Below, in pieces: positions 8,693 through 15,662 of a stretch of 44,763 nucleotides of DNA. The stretch comes from Candidatus Aminicenantota bacterium (GTDB taxonomy: Bacteria > Acidobacteriota > Aminicenantia > Aminicenantales > UBA4085): assembly GCA_003141555.1 (NCBI GenBank), contig PLMN01000013.1, positions 1 to 44,763 on the forward strand, given 5' to 3'. Below the pieces are notes generated by a model, which did not search any database, was not told where the DNA came from, and worked only from the letters and a program-made list of their open reading frames with translations. The position numbers were made by a program, and so were the translations under genes. Numbering within the stretch: the stretch's first letter is position 1; each line of letters opens with the position of its first letter.

Positions 8693-9547
8693 TCAGATCC
8701 TGGTTTTCCGCTCCATCTTCTTGAGGTGTCTAAGCCCGCGGGAGGCCAGCTCTTCGGGGCTGTCCGCCAGCTTGCGCCAGATGCAGCAGAGCTTGGAGAT
8801 GCTCTCCATGTCCGGGTCGAAGGACTCGATCGTAATCCAGCCGTCGTATCCCACCGCCTTCAGGGCCCGGAAGAATTCCTCCCACGGCACCATCCCGGTC
8901 CCGGGAATGCCGCGCTGGTTTTCGCAGGCGTGGACATATCCGAGCCGGGAGCCGCAGGCCTTGACCGCCTTCGTGAAATTCTCCTCTTCCCGGATCATGT
9001 GGAAGGTGTCCAGATGCACCCGGGCATTCTTTGCCCCGACGTCCTTGAGGAACTTGACCGCGTCCGCGGCGGTGTTGATGAAATGCGACTCGAACCGGTT
9101 GACCGGTTCGATGCAGAGGATGACGTCCGTGTTCTTCTTCGCGAACCGGCAGATTTCCCCGAACCCCTCGACCGCCCAGTCCCATTCCTGCGGGGTCCGC
9201 ATCTTGCCGGAGAGATATCCCCAGCCCGCGTAGTTGACGCCGGTCAGGTTTTCCGCGCCGATTTTCTGGCTCACGTCGATGAGCTTTTTCATGAAGGCGA
9301 TCCCGCGCCGGCGGGTCTTCTCCACCGGAGAGATAAGATTGTGCCTGGCCGAAAGGCCGATCCCGGTGTTGAGGCGCAGGCCCAGCGATTTGGCCCGCGC
9401 CCTGATGCCGTCAATCGGGAGCGGATCAGGATCGAACAGGGTGAACTCGACGCCGTCGAATCCCAGCTTCTTGGCCAGGTCCAGGACCCAGAGCTCTTTT
9501 GCGGTGAAATTCTCGGAAAACAACAGCTGATGAATACCATACATCAT
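8693..9547 (-). CDS. Sugar phosphate isomerase/epimerase (TIM barrel)
   Basis: This 284-residue xylose isomerase-like TIM-barrel protein shows G-F-D-G-V-E-F-T at the N-terminal strand, I-L-C-I-E-P-V-N-R-F-E (metal-binding glutamate; the E-P-V-N-R-F form is typical of D-tagatose/D-psicose 3-epimerase-like enzymes), R-V-H-L-D-T-F-H-M, and W-I-T-I-E-S-F at the end. I chose the ATG at 9547 because AGGAGG sits 6-7 bases upstream. The 47-residue N-terminal extension possible in the frame would be proline- and arginine-rich and has no support. First gene of the minus-strand unit; a TATAAT box lies 37 bases upstream. Confidence 0.85.
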   Translation of the reverse strand: MMYGIHQLLFSENFTAKELWVLDLAKKLGFDGVEFTLFDPDPLPIDGIRARAKSLGLRLNTGIGLSARHNLISPVEKTRRRGIAFMKKLIDVSQKIGAENLTGVNYAGWGYLSGKMRTPQEWDWAVEGFGEICRFAKKNTDVILCIEPVNRFESHFINTAADAVKFLKDVGAKNARVHLDTFHMIREEENFTKAVKACGSRLGYVHACENQRGIPGTGMVPWEEFFRALKAVGYDGWITIESFDPDMESISKLCCIWRKLADSPEELASRGLRHLKKMERKTRI

Positions 9548-9583
9548 AGGCGGCCTCCTTTCTTCAGGATCCGATTCCATCCT

Positions 9584-9589
9584 ATTATA
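9584..9589 (-). promoter_or_regulatory. -10 box for the epimerase/oxidoreductase unit
   Basis: On the minus strand this reads TATAAT, a perfect -10 match, 37 bases before the ATG at 9547. No good -35 element is visible at 16-18 bases upstream in the G+C-rich sequence there. Confidence 0.4.
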
Positions 9590-9681
9590 TGCGACTGCGC
9601 GGCGCGGAAACAGATGCCGGTCCTGGAAGGGAATCCATGCCGGCCGCCGCTTTTTTCCCCCCATGATCGACGCGGAGGGAA

Positions 9682-9710
9682 TGGACATCTTGATGAGCGA
9701 GACTTAAAAT
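9682..9710 (+). promoter_or_regulatory. Sigma-70-type promoter for the DUF6599/DUF362 pair
   Basis: TGGACA (9682-9687), a 17-base spacer and TAAAAT (9705-9710) give a good sigma-70 match. The start codon at 9729 is 18 bases past the -10 box, so the leader would be very short. Confidence 0.45.
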
Positions 9711-9728
9711 GGCCGCTGGAGCCGAACC

Positions 9729-10271
9729 GTGAACAGATATCTCCCGATGCGGGCGGCCTTGATATTCTTGATCGCCGCGATGATGGCCGGACGAGGAGCC
9801 AGCGCGGAAAAGCAGCGTTCCGGGTCAGGGCCGCTTCCGATTCCGCCGAAGCCCGGCCGCGGTTTCTCGATCTCCCTGGGCCCGCAGCTTTACGGCACCC
9901 GGGAGCAGCCTCTCAAGGACGGGGACATCTTCAAATTCATCGACGGGGGCGGCGTCGTCTACCTCCAGTATGGATTCCAAGCCGTCGTTCACGTCGTATT
10001 CACGGACAAAAACAAGAATGACCTGACCGTGGACGTCTTCGACATGGGAAGCGACGCCGGCGCCCGGAAGGCTTTCGCCGATGAATCGATCTGCGCGGAC
10101 GGATGGAGAATGATCTCCGTCGGCGCGGAAGCCAAGTCCTATCACTTTGAGCCGGACTATTTCCTGTATTTCGTCAAGAGACGCTACCTGGTCTATTGTC
10201 ATATCGGAGACGACGGCATGTCCGCTTTTTTGAACGAATATGCGAACGCTTTGTTCAAGGAGATCCTATGA
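9729..10271 (+). CDS. Secreted DUF6599-like protein
   Basis: This 180-residue protein has an N-terminal signal sequence (hydrophobic segment about residues 9-20, cleavage probably after ASA at 26). The mature part contains I-D-G-G-G-V-V-Y-L-Q-Y-G-F, the hallmark of DUF6599-like proteins (IDGGAELYLSYGF in the family), followed by D-V-F-D-M-G-S and an alternating alpha/beta remainder. No enzymatic motif is evident and the function of the family is unknown. Start is GTG at 9729 with GGAG upstream; ATG at 9747 is an alternative that shortens the signal. It overlaps the next gene by ATGA, which suggests the two secreted proteins work together. Confidence 0.65.
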   Translation: MNRYLPMRAALIFLIAAMMAGRGASAEKQRSGSGPLPIPPKPGRGFSISLGPQLYGTREQPLKDGDIFKFIDGGGVVYLQYGFQAVVHVVFTDKNKNDLTVDVFDMGSDAGARKAFADESICADGWRMISVGAEAKSYHFEPDYFLYFVKRRYLVYCHIGDDGMSAFLNEYANALFKEIL

Positions 10272-11236
10272 ATCGTCCCAACCGATCCGAGATCATCCGG
10301 GGGACCGTGACGCTCGCCCTTCTGTTGACCGTCGCTTTCTCCGGCGTCCGAGCCGCCGTGCGGACTTTATCCGAGGCCAAGTCCTGGGTGATCACGGTCC
10401 GGAGTCCCAAGGCCGTCGACAATCGCGGCCAGGCCGATGCGGCGGAGATTCAGGCGATGCTTGAACAGGGGCTGCGGGCGCTGTCCGGGAAGGCGACGGC
10501 CGGGGAAGCGTGGATGACCCTCGGCTTGAAGCCAAAAGACATCGTCGGGGTAAAGATCAATTGCAATAACTGGACGATCAATCTGTCCCCCCAACCGGAA
10601 TTGGTCGCCGTCCTCGCGGACAGCCTCAGCTCGGTCGTCCCGTTGAACAATATCGTCTTTTATGACATGCACAAGGCGGATTTGGAGCAGGCCGGGTTCA
10701 AACGGAACGCGACGAAGAACGGCGTCCGATTCCTAGCCGCCGAGACCGACGCCCGATACGATGACCGGGAAAAGTTGACCGAGATCGCGACCTCTTTATG
10801 TACCAAGCTGATCAATTTCGCCTCTCTAAAAACCGTGTACGAGCCGGACGCTGATGAGCCGTACGAGGCCAGCCTGCACTTTAAAAATCAGATCGGCAGC
10901 TTGACGGCCGAGGATGCCCCCAAATGCCATGATGATGCCGATTTCCTGGCCGCGATCCTGGCCCGCCCGAGTATTCGCCAAAAGACGATCCTCAATCTCT
11001 GCACCGGCCTTCGGGCAAGCTATAAACGGGGTGTCCCCTGGTATTGGGGAGGGATCATATTGGGCGTCGATCCCTTGGCCACGGAATACGTCGCCCTTCA
11101 GGTTATCAACGAGAAAAGAACCCTCGAAAAGGCCAAACCGTTGGGTTTGTCTCCCTACTTGACCATCGCCGAGACGAAGTACGGACTTGGCAGCTGTCTG
11201 CCGGAAAAGATCGAGTGGGTCAGGCTGGAACGATAG
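10268..11236 (+). CDS. Secreted DUF362 domain protein
   Basis: This 322-residue protein has a signal peptide (hydrophobic about residues 14-27) and then a DUF362 domain: DIVGVKINCNNW (the usual VGIKpN segment), NIVFYDMHKADLEQAGF, and KLINFASLKTVYEP. The iron-sulfur cluster-binding C-terminus found in some DUF362 proteins is absent. I chose the ATG at 10268, with AAGGAG 5 bases upstream, overlapping the DUF6599 stop. DUF362 proteins are uncharacterised; some are annotated as redox proteins on weak grounds. The convergent regulator gene ends 120 bp downstream, with a strong hairpin between them. Confidence 0.7.
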   Translation: MNRPNRSEIIRGTVTLALLLTVAFSGVRAAVRTLSEAKSWVITVRSPKAVDNRGQADAAEIQAMLEQGLRALSGKATAGEAWMTLGLKPKDIVGVKINCNNWTINLSPQPELVAVLADSLSSVVPLNNIVFYDMHKADLEQAGFKRNATKNGVRFLAAETDARYDDREKLTEIATSLCTKLINFASLKTVYEPDADEPYEASLHFKNQIGSLTAEDAPKCHDDADFLAAILARPSIRQKTILNLCTGLRASYKRGVPWYWGGIILGVDPLATEYVALQVINEKRTLEKAKPLGLSPYLTIAETKYGLGSCLPEKIEWVRLER

Positions 11237-11282
11237 CGGTCTTTGATCGTGCGACAGGAATCGCCTTAGCCCCCTTGGTGAT

Positions 11283-11345
11283 CTGCTCCCCGGATCCTGG
11301 TCCGAAACGGATCAAGATTCGGGGTTCAGGCCACAGGGACGTTTT
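11283..11345 (-). repeat. Dispersed intergenic repeat, copy 2 (tail/hairpin part)
   Basis: Read on the minus strand, this aligns with the 3' part of copy 6 at 31858-31918: GAACCCCG, TCTTG and TCC in the same order, then an AGCAG-TCA end. No CTGAAAAAT head is recognisable. It fills the gap between two convergent genes. Confidence 0.5.
11288..11324. terminator. 17-bp hairpin between convergent genes
   Basis: The arms at 11288-11304 and 11308-11324 pair over 17 positions with one mismatch and two G-T pairs, around an AAA loop. It lies 52 bp after the stop of the DUF362 gene and 32 bp after the stop of the convergent HD-GYP gene. It is strong enough to stop transcription from both sides, though neither side has a clear T-run. 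It forms the core of repeat copy 2. Confidence 0.5.
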
Positions 11346-11355
11346 CGCCGGGGCG

Positions 11356-13173
11356 TCACTTCTTCATGGCGTAGCCTTTTTCACGGAACAGCTTTAGGCA
11401 CGCCGAGACGACGGCTGGGTCGTAGAGGACGCCCTTGCCGGCTTCGATCTCTTTCAGCGCCGCCTCGATGCCCAAGGCGGGACGGTACGGCCGATGGGAC
11501 GCCATCGCCTCGATGACGTCGGATACTGCCAGAATCCGGGATTCGAACAAAATGTCGTCGCCTTTCAGTCCCTGCGGATACCCGGACCCATCCAGCCGCT
11601 CATGGTGTTGGAGAATGATTTGGGCGATAGGCCATGAGAATTCGATATCTCTGAGGATGTCATGGCCGATTTGGGCGTGGGATTGGATCAAACTGAATTC
11701 GAGCTTGGAAAGCCTGGTCGGCTTGCTCAAGATTTCGGCCGGAATGCCCAGCTTCCCGATGTCATGAACGACTCCGGCCACCCGGATTCCCTCCACCTGA
11801 TCCGGGGAAAGCGCCAATTCCTGGGCGATGGCCCGGGCCAGATCCGCCACCCGCCTTTGGTGCCCGGCCGTGTAGGGATCCCTGAATTCCGAAGCCGCTG
11901 ACAGGACCTGGATGATTCCGCCGAGGGCCTTCCGCAGGCCGAGAAGAGTTGCGTGGAGCTTCGCCTCGGCCCTATTTTGATCGGTCATATCGTGGTAGAT
12001 CGCCTGAAAGCGCTTCTGGTCGTCCCAGATAATCTCTTTACGGAACACCTGGAGATGGCGGATCTCCCCGGTTTTTCGGATGATGTCGATTTCATATTCC
12101 GAAGGAACGTCCCCTTCGGCCATTCTCTTCTTTTTTCGCGCTTGATATTCGGCATAGCTCGCGGCGGTGTAGCGCTTGGAGATCGGGGTCGATTGCAGTT
12201 CATCGATGTCGTCATAGCCGTAGAGATCCAGCATCGCCTGGTTGACGTAGAGCATTTCGCCTTCGGCGCTGACGATGCTGATGCCCAGCGGAGAACTATC
12301 CAGGGATCGGCGGAAATTCTCTTCGGCCCGGCGCAGAGCCCCCTCCGCCTGCTTGCGTTCGGTAATATCTCTCACATGTTCCGTGACGAATTCCACGTTA
12401 CCTAATACGCCAGGTACTGGGTAGGCACTCACTTCAAGGATCTTGCCAGTGTATAAATTCTTTACTTCCATTGTTACGGCATGCCCTATACGGAACACCT
12501 CCAATGTCGGACATAGCTCACAAGGCTTATTGCGACGCATGTAGCAGGCATAGCAGTAAGGTTCGCTTCTTCGCTCCTCCTCAGTAATATGTTCCCGCCC
12601 ATGCCAATTGCTCAAGACTACATGTAGATTCCTGTCTTGAACGGTTACTAGGTCGTCTATGGCCGCGAGCGTGTTCTCTAGTTGAGCCGTGGTTTTACGC
12701 AGCGCCTCCTCCGTCCGTTTGCGCTCGGTGATATCCGAGACGGCGCCCAGCCACTTCACGGGTTTGCCCGATTCATCACGAACGACGGTGCCCCGATCCT
12801 GCCAATAGAGATAGGTTCCGTCCTTCCGCCGCACACGGCTCTCCACGCAATACGGCTCCTCGGACTTCAATCGATTGTCGACGGCCGCAAGAACTCGCTC
12901 CCGATCCTCGTTATGTAACAGGCTCGTATATCCTTCCCAAGTCCGGGGAATTTCATTGGGTTGGTAGCCGAGAAGTTCGTCCACGTGTCCGAGCCATTCT
13001 ACGCGCGAACCGAGATCCCACTCATAAATCAAATTCGCGGCCGATTCCGCCGCCAGGCGGTAGCGCTGGCCTTTCACCCTCTCCTGCTCAAGATCGATTT
13101 TCAGGCGGGCGATCTCGGAGGCGGATACGTCCACTTTCGTCGTCCTGACGCGGCTTTTCAACTTCATTGGCAT
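11356..13173 (-). CDS. PAS-PAS-PAS-HD-GYP cyclic-di-GMP phosphodiesterase-type regulator
   Basis: This 605-residue cytosolic protein has a short coiled coil (about 18-40), PAS 1 (about 42-150, ending DITERK), PAS 2 (about 165-270, ending DITERK), PAS 3 (about 288-398) and an HD-GYP domain (about 420-605). The HD-GYP signature is intact: H470-D471, GKLGIP, and H523-H-E-R-L-D-G-S-G-Y-P. It should hydrolyse cyclic-di-GMP in response to a signal sensed by the PAS domains. PAS 2 has a C207-x2-C210-x7-C218-x2-C221 cluster that could bind a metal. The DNA for PAS 2 is much less G+C-rich than its flanks. GGGAGG lies 8 bases before the ATG. No histidine kinase or receiver domain is present. Confidence 0.9.
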   Translation of the reverse strand: MPMKLKSRVRTTKVDVSASEIARLKIDLEQERVKGQRYRLAAESAANLIYEWDLGSRVEWLGHVDELLGYQPNEIPRTWEGYTSLLHNEDRERVLAAVDNRLKSEEPYCVESRVRRKDGTYLYWQDRGTVVRDESGKPVKWLGAVSDITERKRTEEALRKTTAQLENTLAAIDDLVTVQDRNLHVVLSNWHGREHITEEERRSEPYCYACYMRRNKPCELCPTLEVFRIGHAVTMEVKNLYTGKILEVSAYPVPGVLGNVEFVTEHVRDITERKQAEGALRRAEENFRRSLDSSPLGISIVSAEGEMLYVNQAMLDLYGYDDIDELQSTPISKRYTAASYAEYQARKKKRMAEGDVPSEYEIDIIRKTGEIRHLQVFRKEIIWDDQKRFQAIYHDMTDQNRAEAKLHATLLGLRKALGGIIQVLSAASEFRDPYTAGHQRRVADLARAIAQELALSPDQVEGIRVAGVVHDIGKLGIPAEILSKPTRLSKLEFSLIQSHAQIGHDILRDIEFSWPIAQIILQHHERLDGSGYPQGLKGDDILFESRILAVSDVIEAMASHRPYRPALGIEAALKEIEAGKGVLYDPAVVSACLKLFREKGYAMKK

Positions 13174-13214
13174 CGGATCAGCCTCCCCATCGATCCCTTT
13201 AATGACAAATTAGG

Positions 13215-13256
13215 CCGATCACGCAGTAATGTCAAACAAAGACGATTCGTGATCGG
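13215..13256. promoter_or_regulatory. 8-bp inverted repeat upstream of the HD-GYP gene
   Basis: CCGATCAC (13215-13222) and GTGATCGG (13249-13256) are perfect complements separated by 26 bases. The site lies 42-83 bp upstream of the regulator start at 13173, so it could be an operator or a terminator for the gene entering from the right. Confidence 0.25.
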
Positions 13257-13290
13257 GGCCGGGCCTTCTTAGATCGAGAGGGCGGGTTGG

Positions 13291-13316
13291 GGCCTCATCC
13301 CTGAAAAATGGTCGCG
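13291..13316 (+). repeat. Dispersed intergenic repeat, copy 3 (head only)
   Basis: The head CCTCATCCCTGAAAAATGG matches copies 1, 5, 6 and 7. The tail is not recognisable. It lies 18 bp past the stop codon of the sulfotransferase gene, consistent with the 3'-flank location of the family. Confidence 0.55.
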
Positions 13317-13333
13317 ATATTGTTCATCTTGAA

Positions 13334-14953
13334 TTATGGCGTGAACCTCGCAGGAATTGCAGGATAGAGGGACGGAATGCGGCGGGTTCGGTAAACGATA
13401 TCGTATTTGCCGAACTCCGCCACCGCGCATAGATTCCTAAAGCGGATCGTGGCCTCGAAGACGACGTCCCCGGCGGGATAGGTGACCTCCACGACCTTGG
13501 CGCTGGGATCCTCGGGGACTCGCACGACACCGGGTGCGATAAGGCGGTTCGAGGTCAGCGGCAGATATTGCACCGAGCTGATGACAGAGGCGTAAAGCTC
13601 CTTGCCGCGCTCCTTGCCGTACTGCCAGACTTGACGGACGGTCATGGCCCGTTCGTCCACCGCATATTCCACGCCCCGGGAAAAATATGGATCGCCGTCC
13701 CTGAACATCCTGTGTAAGCCGTTGTCGAAGACGAAGAGAGTCCCGTCCGGGGTGAGCATGGGATCGTGCTGGCCCCACGGCCAGTCGAAATCGTCGTCGT
13801 CGGCGAAACCGCTCTGGATGTCGTCAGGGTAAGGCGCGCCGCTCGCATCGACCGCCGTGAGGAGGTAGGGCGCGGGGCTGGGACCCGAGCCGTCCCAGCC
13901 CGATGCCACCCAGCCCGATTCGGCCCAGCTGGAATGGGCAGCCAGGATCCACACGAGCTGGTTGTCGCGCGTCACCTTGACGAGTCCCTGGTTGCGGCCC
14001 GAAATGATGAAGCTGTCGTCCTCCGGGCAATACCACACTCCGTTCATGTGGAACCAATCGCCCGGCGTGTCGATCTCCTCGTTTCGCCTGACATCCAGTA
14101 GAGCCCGCATGTCCCACTCCCGCAAAACCTTTCCGCTGGTCCGCTCGATCTGGATCATGTGGTCCGCGATGCTGGGGACGATCCCCATCCAGGTCACGAT
14201 CTGGGTCCCGGCCTTGTCCACGACGGCAAGGAGGCTCCCGTCGGGCATTTCCCGGACGTCGTGATGGAACGAGTAGCCGGGGACGTCGAGCCGATTGCAG
14301 AGCCGTCCCATGACGTCGTATTCATAGACAGTCGATCCCGTCCCGACGACGAAATGGCCGTTGGCCGTCTGCTCGAAGGGGATCGTCTGGCCCGGCGTCT
14401 GCGCGAGGTTGAAATAAGCCCGGACCTGCCCGGTCGCATCGAAGAGGAACGGAACGGTGACAGAGACCTCGCCCGTGAAATGGGAGAAAACGCTGAGATT
14501 GAATCCCGGCTCCATCTGAGACGGAACGGCTGTGTCGATCACGATCGTCGGGAAGAAATCCGGCAGCGGGTCCGTCGTGATCGACAGCGTCTGGTGCTCG
14601 GCCGTCCCGTGGTGGCGGTAAAGGGCGAGGTCGATCGTATTCTCTCGTCCGGGGTAGAGTCCGACGATCGGCACGGCGTGCTCCGTACTCTCGTCCATGA
14701 AATTCTTTTGGACCGGGATTTCGCCCCGGACCTCAAGAAAAACGTTGCAGGGAATGCGGGTGGTGAATTCGGCGAGCGCCGCCAGCGGGGCGATACCGTA
14801 AGGATTCAGCGTGAGCGTGATATCCGAGTCGATATAGCTCGACGAGGCTTTTACGCGGGCGACACGGACCTGGCCTGCGGACTCAGCGCTCCCAGGCAAA
14901 AAGATCGCCGCAAATAGAAATAGGACAAGACATGACGTTGTCTTCATGATCAT
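13334..14953 (-). CDS. Arylsulfate sulfotransferase (ASST family), secreted
   Basis: This 539-residue protein has a signal peptide (about 1-25) and the ASST beta-propeller. The catalytic residues known from E. coli AssT can be placed: the FHHD histidine (H230/H231) for H252; H302-M-N304 with R320 for H356-x-N358 and R374 (the spacing H to R of 18 is identical); and H396 in G-Q-H-D-P for H436, the histidine that carries sulfate. It should move a sulfo group between phenols in the periplasm without PAPS. No DsbA/DsbB-like partner is adjacent. Start is the ATG at 14953. The family call and active-site assignment are strong; substrates are unknown. Confidence 0.85.
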   Translation of the reverse strand: MIMKTTSCLVLFLFAAIFLPGSAESAGQVRVARVKASSSYIDSDITLTLNPYGIAPLAALAEFTTRIPCNVFLEVRGEIPVQKNFMDESTEHAVPIVGLYPGRENTIDLALYRHHGTAEHQTLSITTDPLPDFFPTIVIDTAVPSQMEPGFNLSVFSHFTGEVSVTVPFLFDATGQVRAYFNLAQTPGQTIPFEQTANGHFVVGTGSTVYEYDVMGRLCNRLDVPGYSFHHDVREMPDGSLLAVVDKAGTQIVTWMGIVPSIADHMIQIERTSGKVLREWDMRALLDVRRNEEIDTPGDWFHMNGVWYCPEDDSFIISGRNQGLVKVTRDNQLVWILAAHSSWAESGWVASGWDGSGPSPAPYLLTAVDASGAPYPDDIQSGFADDDDFDWPWGQHDPMLTPDGTLFVFDNGLHRMFRDGDPYFSRGVEYAVDERAMTVRQVWQYGKERGKELYASVISSVQYLPLTSNRLIAPGVVRVPEDPSAKVVEVTYPAGDVVFEATIRFRNLCAVAEFGKYDIVYRTRRIPSLYPAIPARFTP

Positions 14954-14988
14954 CGACGGCCTGGACGCAATCTCGTCTTATGAACATA

Positions 14989-15018
14989 ACAATAAAGTAT
15001 TGCGGGCGGGATTGTCAA
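14989..15018 (-). promoter_or_regulatory. Promoter for the sulfotransferase gene
   Basis: On the minus strand TTGACA (15018-15013), an 18-base spacer and TATTGT (14994-14989) lie 36 bases before the ATG at 14953. The -35 is a perfect consensus; the -10 matches at four of six positions. Confidence 0.4.
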
Positions 15019-15079
15019 AGAACTGAATCGGCCATAGCCGGCGCTTCCTTCATTGTCGCTTCCCGAGCGATGACCTTCC

Positions 15080-15121
15080 TTGATTTTATGGCCCAGGGCT
15101 CCTATATTATGAAAGTATAAT
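15080..15121 (+). promoter_or_regulatory. Promoter and operator-like site of the AOR-hydrogenase operon
   Basis: TTGATT (15080-15085), a 17-base spacer and TATATT (15103-15108) form a good sigma-70 promoter. It is overlapped by an ATTAT-gaaagt-ATAAT inverted repeat (15106-15121) that would cover the -10 and start site, a position suited to a repressor. The leader to the ATG at 15194 is about 80 bases and includes a small CTCTCC/GGGGAG hairpin (15145-15158) and the palindrome GAAGCGCTTC (15164-15173) just before the ribosome-binding site. Confidence 0.5.
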
Positions 15122-15193
15122 CGTGGAAAAAGAATCCTATGAGACTCTCCAAGGGGAGAAAAAGAAGCGCTTCCTCAAAAGGAGGGATTTATC

Positions 15194-15661
15194 ATGGCGA
15201 AGGTCTTGATGATCCAGGCTGACAAATGCACGGGATGCCGGAATTGCGAGTTGGCCTGCTCCGCGTTCCATGAAGGCCGTTTCAGACCGCGATTGTCCCG
15301 GGTGCACGCCTACACGTGGGAAAGAGAAGGCCTGTCCGTTCCGATGATGTGCCAGCAGTGCGAGGATGCGCCCTGCGTAGCCGTCTGCCCGACCGGGGCG
15401 ATGCACCGCAACAAGGCCGAGAATTCGGTGGACTGGAACAAGAACACCTGCATCCGCTGCCGGATGTGCACCATCGCCTGCCCGTTCGGCAACGCCGTCT
15501 ACGATTCCGAAAGCAATGCCATCATCAAATGCGACCTCTGCTCCGGCGATCCCGAGTGCGTCAAATTCTGCCCCAACGAAGCCCTGACCTTCCTTGAGGG
15601 CACGATCGCCGTCCGGGCTAGGAAAAAGGCCTATGCCGCTAAGTTCAAGGAGGTAAGCTGA
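15194..15661 (+). CDS. Four-cluster iron-sulfur electron-transfer subunit (AorA-like)
   Basis: This 155-residue protein has sixteen cysteines in four groups: C12/15/18/22, C53/56/61/65, C86/89/92/96 and C113/116/122/126. That is the pattern of DMSO-reductase-type electron-transfer subunits with four 4Fe-4S clusters. It ends one base before the AOR gene, like the small AorA subunit that accompanies AorB in Aromatoleum-type aldehyde oxidoreductase. It should take electrons from the tungsten site and hand them to another acceptor. AorA-type proteins are known to polymerise into electron-conducting filaments carrying AorB. AGGAGG is 7-8 bases before the ATG. There is no flavin-binding AorC gene; hydrogenase genes follow instead. 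Confidence 0.85.
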   Translation: MAKVLMIQADKCTGCRNCELACSAFHEGRFRPRLSRVHAYTWEREGLSVPMMCQQCEDAPCVAVCPTGAMHRNKAENSVDWNKNTCIRCRMCTIACPFGNAVYDSESNAIIKCDLCSGDPECVKFCPNEALTFLEGTIAVRARKKAYAAKFKEVS

Positions 15662-15662
15662 C

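Noticed and set aside
15109-15193. Molybdenum/tungsten cofactor riboswitch in the AOR leader
   Set aside because: The leader is only about 80 bases and shows one small hairpin; the long conserved multi-stem fold of that riboswitch is not there.
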